Of a stretch of 20,995 bases of DNA, positions 13,750-20,995 are shown piece after piece. The notes beneath the pieces were generated by a model. That model saw nothing but the letters and a program-made list of their open reading frames with translations. It made no database searches and was not told where the DNA came from. The stretch lies in the NCBI GenBank assembly GCA_900547345.1, contig URGG01000025.1, positions 1 to 20,995 on the forward strand. The letters run 5' to 3'. Source of the stretch: an uncultured Collinsella sp. (GTDB lineage Bacteria; Actinomycetota; Coriobacteriia; Coriobacteriales; Coriobacteriaceae). Within the stretch, counting starts at the first letter, position 1, and each line of letters opens with the position of its first letter. The position numbers and the translations under genes are program-made.

Positions 13750-14253
13750 ATGGACAAAACTGCGTTCTTTACGATGCCGAGCGGTCTGTATGTGGTGAGT
13801 GCCGCGGCCGACGGGCTGCGTGCCGGCTGCGTTATCAACACAGCGGTGCAGGTGACATCCGCCCCGCCGCGCATCTCGGTTGCCGTGAACAAGGAAAATG
13901 TCACGTCCGGCGTAATCGCATCGGCTAAGGCCTTTGCGCTGACCGTGATTGACCAGACCGCCGACATGCTCTATATCGGCAATTTTGGCTTCCGCACCAG
14001 CAGCGATTACGACAAGTTTGCCAAGTACGAGACCCACGAGACCGCGCTGGGCATGCCCTATGTGCCCGAGCACGCGGCGGCCTTGTTTAGCTGCCGTTTG
14101 ATTGATACCGTGGACGTGGGCACGCACCTGCTCTTTATCGGCGAGGTGGAGGATGCCGAGAGCTTGAGCGGCGAGACCCCGCTGACCTATGACTACTATC
14201 ACAAGGTCTTGAAGGGCAAGACGCCGCCCAAAGCCTCGTCGTATCAAGGCTAG
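13750..14253 (+). CDS. flavin reductase-like FMN-binding protein (Hrb-type)
   Basis: The 167-residue product is a split-barrel flavin-binding protein of the flavin reductase family. It opens with TMPSGLYVVSA, has CVINTAVQVTSAPPRISVAVNK (about 27-48), where flavin phosphate is bound in relatives, and LSGETPLTYDYYHKVLKGKTP near the end. That last segment is typical of the flavin module of high-molecular-weight rubredoxin (Hrb), in which it is followed by a rubredoxin domain on the same chain. Here a separate rubredoxin gene begins 88 bases downstream. Likely role: NAD(P)H-dependent reduction of flavin or rubredoxin for oxygen, peroxide or nitric oxide detoxification. ATG 13750 follows AGGGGAG (13735-13741); GTG 13741 is an alternative but overlaps that site. 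No flavodiiron gene lies nearby. Confidence 0.85.
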   Translation: MDKTAFFTMPSGLYVVSAAADGLRAGCVINTAVQVTSAPPRISVAVNKENVTSGVIASAKAFALTVIDQTADMLYIGNFGFRTSSDYDKFAKYETHETALGMPYVPEHAAALFSCRLIDTVDVGTHLLFIGEVEDAESLSGETPLTYDYYHKVLKGKTPPKASSYQG

Positions 14254-14267
14254 AAATGTTCTAAAAA

Positions 14268-14310
14268 TACTTGCATTATATTATTGAGAATATATACTAA
14301 TAAGCAAGTA
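14268..14310 (+). promoter_or_regulatory. rubredoxin promoter covered by nested dyads
   Basis: TTGCAT (14271-14276) and TATACT (14293-14298) are 16 bases apart and form a good promoter. TACTTGC (14268-14274) and GCAAGTA (14304-14310) are perfect outer arms enclosing it. TATATT (14277-14282) and AATATA (14289-14294) are perfect inner arms in the spacer. The AT-rich dyad lies exactly where a repressor would block polymerase. A Fur/PerR-type site is possible by context but does not match a consensus closely. Confidence 0.6.
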
Positions 14311-14341
14311 CACCAGCAGTCACGTTCGAGAGGAGAACATC

Positions 14342-14485
14342 ATGGCTGAGGAGAAGAAGACGTATAAGTTTGTGTGCACCGTTTGCGGTTACGAGGTTGA
14401 GGTCGACACGCCCGAGCTGCCCGAGGATTACGTGTGCCCGGTCTGCGGCGTTGGTCCCGATGAGTTTGAGCTTGTCGAGGAGTAG
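14342..14485 (+). CDS. rubredoxin
   Basis: This 47-residue protein is a one-iron electron carrier. Four cysteines in two pairs, [11 protein letters not shown] (Cys12, Cys15) and [15 protein letters not shown] (Cys32, Cys35), are spaced as in rubredoxins and rubredoxin-like zinc ribbons. The end, [10 protein letters not shown], matches the family. At 47 residues it is slightly shorter than classical rubredoxins (about 52). The usual aromatic GYIYDP core after the first knuckle is replaced by [15 protein letters not shown], typical of the shorter rubredoxin-like domains found in Hrb and rubrerythrins. AGAGGAG at 14329-14335 is the RBS. It has its own promoter and terminator and probably partners the flavin reductase upstream. 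Confidence 0.92.
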   Translation: MAEEKKTYKFVCTVCGYEVEVDTPELPEDYVCPVCGVGPDEFELVEE

Positions 14486-14525
14486 CTCGTAGACACACGA
14501 CTTGCAACAACATATAGCTCTGTCC

Positions 14526-14561
14526 AAGGGTCCCGGTCGAATTCTCGGCCGGGACCCTTTT
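14526..14561 (+). terminator. intrinsic terminator of rubredoxin
   Basis: AAGGGTCCCGG (14526-14536) pairs perfectly over 11 bases with CCGGGACCCTT (14549-14559), followed by TTTTG. It lies 40 bases after the stop. Confidence 0.88.
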
Positions 14562-14584
14562 GATTTATCTGACGGTTTAAAACG

Positions 14585-14608
14585 GTCTCACGTGTTACAG
14601 ATTGAGAC
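14585..14608. repeat. shortened copy of palindromic element, family C
   Basis: GTCTCA (14585-14590) and TGAGAC (14603-14608) are perfect arms. Bases 14591-14607 (CGTGTTACAGATTGAGA) are identical to the right arm of the full copy at 16097-16153, while most of the left arm and the centre are missing. It reads as an internal-deletion derivative. It lies between the convergent rubredoxin and NRAMP genes. Confidence 0.65.
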
Positions 14609-14637
14609 GTTATATCTGGACAGTCACGCCATCCCAA

Positions 14638-15894
14638 TTACATCCCCGTTAGCAGCACGATGTCGAGAATCGTCACGATGACGCCGATCCCTACGAGCAG
14701 CGCGTTGAGCGGGCGCGAGTTGGCGTATTTGCCCATAACGCGGGGCGAACTGGTGAGTCGTATGAGCACAAAGACCGTAATCGGCAGCTGAAGCGACAGC
14801 AGTGCCTGACTCCAGATGAGACCTTCAAAAGGATTTGGGACGATCAGGCACGCCGCCACTGCGCCGACGAAACAGACCGCCACCCCGATCGAGGAATGTC
14901 GGTCGTGGATGTCGTATTCCTCGTCGAACATGCCCGCGGTGATGGTGCCCGCCGCCATGCCCGCCGTCACACTACTCGATATGCCCGCAAACAGCAGTGC
15001 CACCGCAAAGATGGTCGAGCTTGCCGGGCCCAGAATGGGGGAGAGCGTGTCCGCTGCGACGGCGAGGTCATCTACGACAATGCCGTGCGCAAAGAAGGTC
15101 GTTGCGGCCAGGATGACCATGGCCGAGTTGATTGCCCAGCCCACACCCATCGAAAAGAGCGTGTCGAAGAGCTCGTAGCGCAGACGCTCTTCGATAACCT
15201 GCTCGCCTTGGCCTTCGAAGTGCATGGATTGGATGATCTCGGAGTGCAGGAAGAGGTTGTGGGGCATAACGACCGCGCCTAGGACACTTACGATAATCGC
15301 GGCCGAGCCGGTGGGCATACTGGGTGTGATCCAACTTGTGGCGGCTTGCGGCCAGTTGACCTTGACCAGCGCAAGCTCGGCCAAAAACGAAAGTCCTACC
15401 ACGCCTACGAAGGCGATGATCCATCGCTCGGCGCGTTTGTAGGAGCTTGTCATGAGCATGGCAATCGATGCCGCCGCCACGATGATGCAGCCGGCGCGTA
15501 CGGGCAGGCCAAAGAGCATTTGAAGCGCGATCGCACCGCCCAGGACTTCGGCCATGGCGGTGGCGACCGTGGCTAGATACGCGCTGCCGAGTATCGCACA
15601 CCCGACGAGGCAGGGTAGGTGGCGCGTCGTGGCCTCGGCAAGACACATGCCCGTGGCGATGCCCAAGTGCGCCGCGTTGTGCTGCAGCACGATGAGCATG
15701 ATCGTGGACAGCGTGACGATCCACAGCAGCGCGTAGCCAAACTGCGAGCCGGCGGCCATATTGGAGGCCCAATTGCCCGGGTCGATAAAGCCGACGGTCA
15801 CGAGCAGTCCGGGGCCGATATGCCGCGCGATGTCGAGTCCTTCGTGGCCACCGGTGCGCGGGGAGCCAAAGTGTTGTTTGAGATGGTTAAGCAT
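14638..15894 (-). CDS. mntH: NRAMP-family divalent metal (Mn2+/Fe2+) transporter
   Basis: The 418-residue membrane protein has about 11 predicted helices and the NRAMP metal-site motifs: DPGNWAS in TM1 (Asp38, Asn41) and MPHNLFLHS in TM6 (Met210, His212, Asn213). In MntH these bind Mn2+ or Fe2+, moved into the cell with protons. The 'GQ' transport signature region between TM8 and TM9 is altered, as in many NRAMP subfamilies. The start at 15894 follows AGGAG on the - strand, eight bases upstream. It is a single-gene unit, convergent with rubredoxin and divergent from gltB. A DtxR/MntR-like dyad lies about 50-75 bases upstream, in keeping with metal-dependent repression. Metal choice (Mn over Fe) is by family, not proven here. 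Confidence 0.9.
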   Translation of the reverse strand: MLNHLKQHFGSPRTGGHEGLDIARHIGPGLLVTVGFIDPGNWASNMAAGSQFGYALLWIVTLSTIMLIVLQHNAAHLGIATGMCLAEATTRHLPCLVGCAILGSAYLATVATAMAEVLGGAIALQMLFGLPVRAGCIIVAAASIAMLMTSSYKRAERWIIAFVGVVGLSFLAELALVKVNWPQAATSWITPSMPTGSAAIIVSVLGAVVMPHNLFLHSEIIQSMHFEGQGEQVIEERLRYELFDTLFSMGVGWAINSAMVILAATTFFAHGIVVDDLAVAADTLSPILGPASSTIFAVALLFAGISSSVTAGMAAGTITAGMFDEEYDIHDRHSSIGVAVCFVGAVAACLIVPNPFEGLIWSQALLSLQLPITVFVLIRLTSSPRVMGKYANSRPLNALLVGIGVIVTILDIVLLTGM

Positions 15895-15942
15895 GGTGCG
15901 CTCCTGCGTGTCGTTTGCTTGACGCCGTAAAGGGTACCCGTT

Positions 15943-15969
15943 TTAGGCTCAAAAGTTAACCATGCCTAA
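15943..15969 (-). promoter_or_regulatory. candidate DtxR/MntR-type operator upstream of the NRAMP gene
   Basis: TTAGGC (15943-15948) and GCCTAA (15964-15969) are perfect inverted half-sites. Within the region, TTAACCATGCCTAA (15956-15969) is an imperfect 7+7 dyad like the TTAGG-CCTAA operators of DtxR-family metalloregulators. On the - strand, TTAACT (15959-15954) and TACCCT (15936-15931), 17 bases apart, make a weak promoter that would be covered. The assignment is inferred from motif and neighbour. Confidence 0.4.
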
Positions 15970-16015
15970 CAGAACTGTTGTATTTGAATGGGATGGTGAA
16001 AGGGGGCTGCCGAAA

Positions 16016-16074
16016 TGTCTTGATCTGTAACAACTAGGGATGGAAATTGGACCTAGGTGTTGCAGATCGAGACA
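16016..16074. repeat. 59-bp palindromic element, family C, copy 1
   Basis: TGTCTTGATCTGTAACA (16016-16032) and TGTTGCAGATCGAGACA (16058-16074) are 17-base arms with two differences, both of which remain G-U pairs in RNA on one strand. The inner bases CTAGG and CCTAG extend the pairing around a loop of about 13 bases. It lies upstream of gltB, 22 bases before copy 2. Confidence 0.8.
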
Positions 16075-16096
16075 GGAAGAAATGGCCCTATGGAAT

Positions 16097-16153
16097 ATCT
16101 CGATCTGTAACAGCTGGCCGTCAAAACCGGCCCTTCGTGTTACAGATTGAGAT
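16097..16153. repeat. 57-bp palindromic element, family C, copy 2
   Basis: ATCTCGATCTGTAACA (16097-16112) and TGTTACAGATTGAGAT (16138-16153) are 16-base arms with one difference. The centre GGCCG...CGGCC forms its own short stem around TCAAAAC. The outer arms match copy 1, but the inner stem is a different sequence that still pairs. Confidence 0.82.
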
Positions 16154-16246
16154 GTTTGAAGCGGTGAGTTTACAGGTCGAACTTGGGCCCTTGTTGCCGT
16201 CCTTGAGGTCGGCGGTGTCCACTCGTAGGGCGTGCGTTACGCGATT

Positions 16247-16256
16247 GTTTCGAAAC
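16247..16256. promoter_or_regulatory. 10-bp palindrome upstream of gltB
   Basis: GTTTCGAAAC is a perfect dyad 80 bases before the gltB start. A weak -10 (TAGTAT at 16289-16294) lies downstream, within a stretch carrying CCTAG three times. It is a candidate operator only. The remainder of 16154-16335 shows no other structure I can name. Confidence 0.3.
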
Positions 16257-16335
16257 GGGCGGGAAACACAACGGGCCGGCGATGCACCTAGTATGCCTAG
16301 TCAACTGACTGTCTAACACCTAGGGGAGGATCGCG

Positions 16336-19300
16336 ATGCAGGCAGATTCCGCTCAGCAGCAGGGCCTTTATCGCCCCGAATTCGACCACGATGCATGTGG
16401 CATCGGCGCGCTTGCCGATATCAACGGCGAGCGCCATCACCAGATTCTGGACGACGCGCTGTCCATTCTGGTCAACTTGGAGCACCGCGGCGGTACGGGA
16501 CTCGAGAAGAACACCGGCGACGGCGCCGGCATCCTGTTCCAGGTTCCGCATCATTTTTTCCGCAAAGAGGCTCAAAAGTGCGGCCAGATTCTGCCGGCAG
16601 AGGGCGACTATGGCGTGGCCATGCTGTTCTTCCCGCAGGACGACAAGGGCGTAGAGGATGCCCGTCGCGTGTTTGAGGAGGGCTGCGCCGAGGCCGGCGT
16701 GCCGCTGCTCTTTTGGCGCGAGGTGCCGGTCGACCCGCACGACCTGGGCGAGACAGCCCGCGCCTGCATGCCCACCATCTTGCAGGCTTTCCTGGGCCGT
16801 CCGGACGACACGCCCGCCGGCGACGCCTTCGAGCGCCGCCTGTACGTGTGCCGCCGCACCATCGAGAAGAAGGCTGACGCCGAGTTTGCCCTGCGCAACA
16901 AGATCTTCTATGTGTGCTCCATGAGCTCGCGCACCATCGTGTACAAGGGTATGCTGGTCGCCACACAGATGCGCCGCTTCTTCATCGATCTCAACGACGC
17001 CGCCGTCAAGACGGCCGTGGCGCTTGTCCACTCGCGCTACTCCACCAACACCACGCCCAGCTGGGAACGCGCGCACCCCAACCGTTTTATCATCCATAAC
17101 GGCGAGATCAACACCCTCAAGGGCAACGTCAACTGGATCCGCGCCCGCGAGCCCAACCTGTACAGTCCCGTGCTGCAGCATGATCTTGAGCGCGTGATAC
17201 CCATCATCAACCGCGAGGGCTCCGATTCCGCGATTCTGGACAATGTGCTTGAGTTTTTGGTCATGAACGGTCGCCCGCTTACGCGTGCCGCGTCCATGTT
17301 ACTGCCTGAGCCGTGGGACCACAACGACAGTCTGAGTGAGGAGCGCCGCGCCTACGACGCTTACCAGTCCATGCTCATGGAGCCGTGGGACGGTCCTGCC
17401 GCTATCGCCTTTACCGACGGCCGTACCCTGGGTGCCGCCCTCGACCGTAACGGCCTGCGCCCCGCCCGCTACTACGTGACGCGCGACGGCCGCTTTATGC
17501 TGGCAAGCGAGGTGGGCACCATCGAGGTGAGCCCCGAGAACATCCTGACGAGCGGCTGTCTGGGACCGGGCCAGATGCTCGAGGTCGATTTTGCCCGCGG
17601 CCGCGTGATCTACAACGACGAGCTGCGCGCCCGCTATGCCAAGGAAAAGCCCTACCGTGATTGGATTGCCGAGGAGACGCTGACCGTTGACGCGGTCGAT
17701 GGGCCCGTTGCGGCAACGCCCGCCGAGGACGCTGAGGTGCCCGCCGCCGTGCGTATGGCCAAGCTCGGGTATCACTGGGATGATGTTGACGAAGTCGTGC
17801 GTCCCATGGCCCAGCAGGGCAAGGCGCCGCTCGCCTCGATGGGCATCGATGCGCCGCTGGCCTGCCTGTCCAAGAAGACGCGCTCGTTCTTTGATTACTT
17901 CTATCAGCTGTTCGCCCAGGTCACGAACCCGCCCATCGACGCCCTTCGCGAGCATATGGTCACCTCGACCACGCTCTACCTGGGCAACCACGGCAACCTG
18001 CTCGAGGACTCTCGTACGGCCTGTCAGCTGGTGCGCTTGGAGCGCCCACTGCTGAGCGAGGAGGAGTTCGAGCGTATCTGCGCCATCGACCGCGTGGGCT
18101 TTAAGACCCGCCGTTTCCGTGCCGTGTACCGCCGCGACGCGGGTGAGGGCGCGCTGCAGGCTGCGCTCAAGCAGCTTGCAGAGGATGTTGAGGCTGCGGT
18201 CCGCGACGGCGTGAACATCGTGGTGTTGAGCGATCGTGCCGCTGCGGGCGAGGTGCCCGTGCCGTCGCTGCTCGCCGTGGGCTGCGTGCACAACCATCTG
18301 ATCCGCGCCGGCGTGCGTACCTTTGCCGACATCGTGGTGGAGTGCGGCGACGCCGTGTCCCCGCACGACTTTGCGGCGCTGGTGGGCTATTCCGCGAGCG
18401 GCATCTATCCGTACAACGCACATGCGTGCATCCGTGATCTGGCGGCACGCGGCGACCTGGACGTGACGGCCGAGCAGGGCATCGCCAACTACAACAAGGC
18501 TGCGACCGCCGGCATCGTTTCCATCATGTCCAAGATGGGCATCTCCACGGTGCAGAGCTACCATTCGGCGCAGATCTTCGAGGCCGTGGGCTTCACTCCG
18601 GAGTTCGTCAACGCGTACTTCGCCGGCACGGTGAGCCGTGTGGGCGGTATGGGTGTCGAGGACGTCGAGCGCGAGCAGAATGAGCGCTACGACGCCGCGC
18701 TCGCTATCCTTAAGAGCCCGGCTCCCGATCAGCTGCCCACGCTGGGTCTGACCAAGTGGCGCCCGCTCGGCGGCGAGGATCACCTTATCGACCCGCAGAC
18801 CGTCTACCTGCTGCAGACCGCCTGCCGCGAGGACAGCTACGACACCTTTAAGGAGTACAGCGCCCGCCTGCACCGCACCGGCCGTGCCGTGCGCCTGCGT
18901 GACCTGCTGGACTTTAATGCCAACGGTCGCACGCCGGTTTCGCTCGACGAGGTGGAGCCCGCGCTCAACATCGTCCGCCGCTTTAACACCGGCGCCATGT
19001 CGTACGGTTCCATCAGCAAAGAGGCACACGAGTGCATGGCCATCGCCATGAACCGCCTGCACGGTCGTTCCAACTCGGGCGAGGGCGGCGAGGATCCGCG
19101 TCGCGAGACCCCGCTGGCCAACGGTGACTCCAAGAATTCCGCCATCAAGCAGGTGGCAAGCGCGCGCTTTGGCGTGACGAGCCGCTACCTGTGCAGCGCC
19201 TTCGAGATTCAGATCAAGATGGCCCAGGGCGCCAAGCCCGGCGAGGGCGGCCACCTGCCCGGCAAGAAGGTCTACCCCTGGATCGCCGAGGTCCGTCAGT

Positions 19301-20995
19301 CCACGCCCGGCATCGGCCTGATCTCGCCCCCGCCGCACCACGATATTTACTCTATCGAGGACCTGGCAGAGCTGATCTTTGACCTTAAGAACGCCAACCC
19401 CGGCGCACGCGTGTCGGTCAAGCTGGTCAGCGAGGCCGGTGTCGGCACCATCGCCACCGGTGTGGCCAAGGGCGCTGCCGACAAGATCTTGATCAGCGGC
19501 CACAACGGCGGCTCCGGTGCCGCGGCGCGCGATTCGATCTGGCACGCCGGTCTGCCGCTGGAGCTTGGCCTTGCCGAGGCCCAGCAGACGCTGCTGCAAA
19601 ACGGCCTGCGCTCGCGCGTGGTGCTCGAGGCCGACGGCAAGCTCATGGACGGCACTGACGTCGCCGTCGCCTGCCTGCTGGGTGCCGAGGAGTTTGGCTT
19701 TGCGACCATGCCGCTCATCTCGATGGGCTGCCTCATGCAGCGCGACTGCCAGCAGGATACCTGCCCCGCCGGCATCGCTACGCAAAACTGCCGCCTGCGT
19801 CGCGGCTTCCGCGGCAAGCCAGAGCACGTCGAACGCTTTATGCTCTTTGTTGCCGAGCAGCTGCGCGAGGTCATGGCGAGCCTGGGCTTCCGCACCGTCG
19901 ACGAGATGGTCGGCCATCCCGAGTGCCTGCGCCAGATCGAGGTCCCGGGCAACCGCAAGGCCAACCTGCTCGATCTATCGCCCGTGCTGGCGAGCGCGAC
20001 CTGTGAGTTTGGTGCCCACATCCCGGGTGCCGACGGTCGCCACTTCCTGCCCCAGATGGCTGCGGACAGCGAGCTCGACAAGACGCTCGATTCCACGCTG
20101 TTTGTGCCCTATACGGCCGATGCCCGTGCGCACCTGCGCCCGATTCGCTTCCGCGCCGACATCGCCAACGTCAACCGCTGCGTGGGCACCATCTTGGGCA
20201 ACGCGGTGACCAAGGCGCATCCCGAGGGCCTGCCCGCCGGCTCCATCACCATCGATTGCGATGGTTCGGCCGGTCAGAGTTTTGGCGCGTTCCTGCCGCG
20301 CGGCATAACGCTCAACGTGTGCGGCGACGCCAACGACTACTTTGGTAAGGGCCTTTCGGGCGGCGAGGTGTCGGTGCGCCCCAACCCGCATGCGACCTAC
20401 AAGTTCGACGAGAACATCATCGTGGGCAACGTTGCTTTCTTTGGCGCTACGAGTGGCCGCGGCTTCATTAACGGCCTGGCCGGCCAGCGCTTTGGCGTAC
20501 GCAACTCCGGTGCCACGGTGGTGGTCGAGGGCTGCGGCAACCATGGCTGCGAGTACATGACGGGAGGTCTGGCGCTCATCTTGGGCGAGGTCGGGCAGAA
20601 CTTCGCCGCCGGCATGACGGGCGGCGTGGCTTACGTCTTTGACCAGTACGGCACGCTCGATGCCCGTGTGAACCACGAGAGCGTTGAGCTTAAAGCCCCG
20701 ACGGCCGGTGAGCTTGCGCAGATTCGTGCGCTCATCCAGGAGCACGTGGACGCGACGCAGAGCCCGCGCGGTATTAAGCTGCTCTACAGCTTTGAGACGA
20801 TGAGCAAGCACTTTGTGAAGGTCATTCCAACCGAGTACGAGCGCGTGCTGGCGATTGTCGCCGCCGCCGAGGCCGTGGGCAAGACGCATGCGCAGGCCGA
20901 GGAGCTGGCGTTTGACATTGTGACCGGCCGCGCGAGTGCCGCGGATGTCGCTCGCTTTGATGTGGCGGGTGGTGTCGCTGGCGCTGCGCCCGCCA
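16336..20995 (+). CDS. gltB: glutamate synthase large subunit (3' end beyond the window)
   Basis: GltB makes two glutamates from glutamine and 2-oxoglutarate. About 1553 codons are present and the frame is still open at the right edge, though nearly the whole protein is visible. A 20-residue propeptide precedes Cys21 (HDACGIGALAD), the glutaminase nucleophile freed by cleavage. The class II amidotransferase domain runs to about 430 and a central domain follows. The FMN synthase domain begins near GAMSYGSIS (about 886-894) and includes GHNGGSG (1055-1061) and the 3Fe-4S cysteines CX5CX4C (1132, 1138, 1143). The C-terminal beta-helix (GXGXG) domain includes VVVEGCGNHGCEYMTGG. ATG 16336 follows GGGGAGG (16323-16329). 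The small subunit gltD is expected downstream but not seen, so ferredoxin- versus NADPH-dependence cannot be settled. Confidence 0.95.
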   Translation, partial: MQADSAQQQGLYRPEFDHDACGIGALADINGERHHQILDDALSILVNLEHRGGTGLEKNTGDGAGILFQVPHHFFRKEAQKCGQILPAEGDYGVAMLFFPQDDKGVEDARRVFEEGCAEAGVPLLFWREVPVDPHDLGETARACMPTILQAFLGRPDDTPAGDAFERRLYVCRRTIEKKADAEFALRNKIFYVCSMSSRTIVYKGMLVATQMRRFFIDLNDAAVKTAVALVHSRYSTNTTPSWERAHPNRFIIHNGEINTLKGNVNWIRAREPNLYSPVLQHDLERVIPIINREGSDSAILDNVLEFLVMNGRPLTRAASMLLPEPWDHNDSLSEERRAYDAYQSMLMEPWDGPAAIAFTDGRTLGAALDRNGLRPARYYVTRDGRFMLASEVGTIEVSPENILTSGCLGPGQMLEVDFARGRVIYNDELRARYAKEKPYRDWIAEETLTVDAVDGPVAATPAEDAEVPAAVRMAKLGYHWDDVDEVVRPMAQQGKAPLASMGIDAPLACLSKKTRSFFDYFYQLFAQVTNPPIDALREHMVTSTTLYLGNHGNLLEDSRTACQLVRLERPLLSEEEFERICAIDRVGFKTRRFRAVYRRDAGEGALQAALKQLAEDVEAAVRDGVNIVVLSDRAAAGEVPVPSLLAVGCVHNHLIRAGVRTFADIVVECGDAVSPHDFAALVGYSASGIYPYNAHACIRDLAARGDLDVTAEQGIANYNKAATAGIVSIMSKMGISTVQSYHSAQIFEAVGFTPEFVNAYFAGTVSRVGGMGVEDVEREQNERYDAALAILKSPAPDQLPTLGLTKWRPLGGEDHLIDPQTVYLLQTACREDSYDTFKEYSARLHRTGRAVRLRDLLDFNANGRTPVSLDEVEPALNIVRRFNTGAMSYGSISKEAHECMAIAMNRLHGRSNSGEGGEDPRRETPLANGDSKNSAIKQVASARFGVTSRYLCSAFEIQIKMAQGAKPGEGGHLPGKKVYPWIAEVRQSTPGIGLISPPPHHDIYSIEDLAELIFDLKNANPGARVSVKLVSEAGVGTIATGVAKGAADKILISGHNGGSGAAARDSIWHAGLPLELGLAEAQQTLLQNGLRSRVVLEADGKLMDGTDVAVACLLGAEEFGFATMPLISMGCLMQRDCQQDTCPAGIATQNCRLRRGFRGKPEHVERFMLFVAEQLREVMASLGFRTVDEMVGHPECLRQIEVPGNRKANLLDLSPVLASATCEFGAHIPGADGRHFLPQMAADSELDKTLDSTLFVPYTADARAHLRPIRFRADIANVNRCVGTILGNAVTKAHPEGLPAGSITIDCDGSAGQSFGAFLPRGITLNVCGDANDYFGKGLSGGEVSVRPNPHATYKFDENIIVGNVAFFGATSGRGFINGLAGQRFGVRNSGATVVVEGCGNHGCEYMTGGLALILGEVGQNFAAGMTGGVAYVFDQYGTLDARVNHESVELKAPTAGELAQIRALIQEHVDATQSPRGIKLLYSFETMSKHFVKVIPTEYERVLAIVAAAEAVGKTHAQAEELAFDIVTGRASAADVARFDVAGGVAGAAPA

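Noticed and set aside
17299..19917. 872-codon open frame antisense to gltB
   Set aside because: It lies wholly opposite a well-supported gene. Its translation is low-complexity (rich in Ala, Val, His, Arg, Gln) with no domain, as expected from GC-rich codon bias. Two further long - strand frames over gltB (16297-17181 and 19975-20889) are rejected for the same reason.

Overview
The window looks like core chromosome of a high-GC Gram-positive gut actinobacterium, most likely a Coriobacteriia member close to Collinsella. This is inference from gene content, GC-rich codon choice, FtsEX with a long low-complexity N-terminal tail, SmpB, split flavin reductase/rubredoxin genes and a PTS MurNAc operon. 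No marker gene fixes the species. Most genes are on the + strand. Two are on the - strand: a small unknown gene at 11219-11629 and an NRAMP transporter at 14638-15894. No prophage, insertion sequence, CRISPR array or rRNA was seen.

Layout. Bases 1-2366 hold a possible upstream gene tail, then ftsE and ftsX (cell division and peptidoglycan hydrolase control), overlapping and closed by a terminator. Bases 2403-4631 hold an RNase R gene. Bases 4688-6154 hold a small serine recombinase, whose promoter carries three copies of a 9-bp motif, and a VanZ-family membrane protein. Bases 6177-10694 form a peptidoglycan-sugar salvage locus: murR/rpiR regulator, murQ etherase, murP-type PTS EIIBC and, after a strong intercistronic terminator, a mupG-type (DUF871) 6-phospho-N-acetylmuramidase. 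Bases 10711-11629 hold an ArsC/Spx-like thioredoxin-fold protein and a convergent small gene resembling only the N-terminal part of a MarR-type protein family. Bases 11833-12111 are a tRNA-Gln(CUG)/tRNA-Glu(CUC) transcription unit with clear promoter and terminator. Bases 12168-13698 hold a TPR protein gene overlapping smpB. Bases 13750-14561 hold a flavin reductase and a rubredoxin, which together look like a split high-molecular-weight rubredoxin. Then come the - strand NRAMP Mn/Fe transporter, a 441-base intergenic region rich in palindromes, and the glutamate synthase large subunit, which runs off the right edge.

How the genes fit. MupG, MurP, MurQ and MurR make a coherent pathway: PTS uptake and phosphorylation of MurNAc or MurNAc-GlcNAc, cleavage of the phosphorylated disaccharide, and removal of the lactyl ether to give GlcNAc-6-phosphate, with control by a SIS-domain sensor. 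FtsEX acts on the same polymer during division. RNase R and SmpB both serve trans-translation and decay of non-stop mRNA, although they lie about 8.5 kb apart.

The least explained material is non-coding. At least three unrelated families of long, near-perfect palindromes lie between genes. One family occurs twice in tandem (16016-16153) and once as a collapsed copy (14585-14608). Its outer arms are conserved, while its inner arms differ in sequence yet remain self-complementary. These, the recombinase operator array and the dyad over the rubredoxin promoter are the parts most worth a second look.
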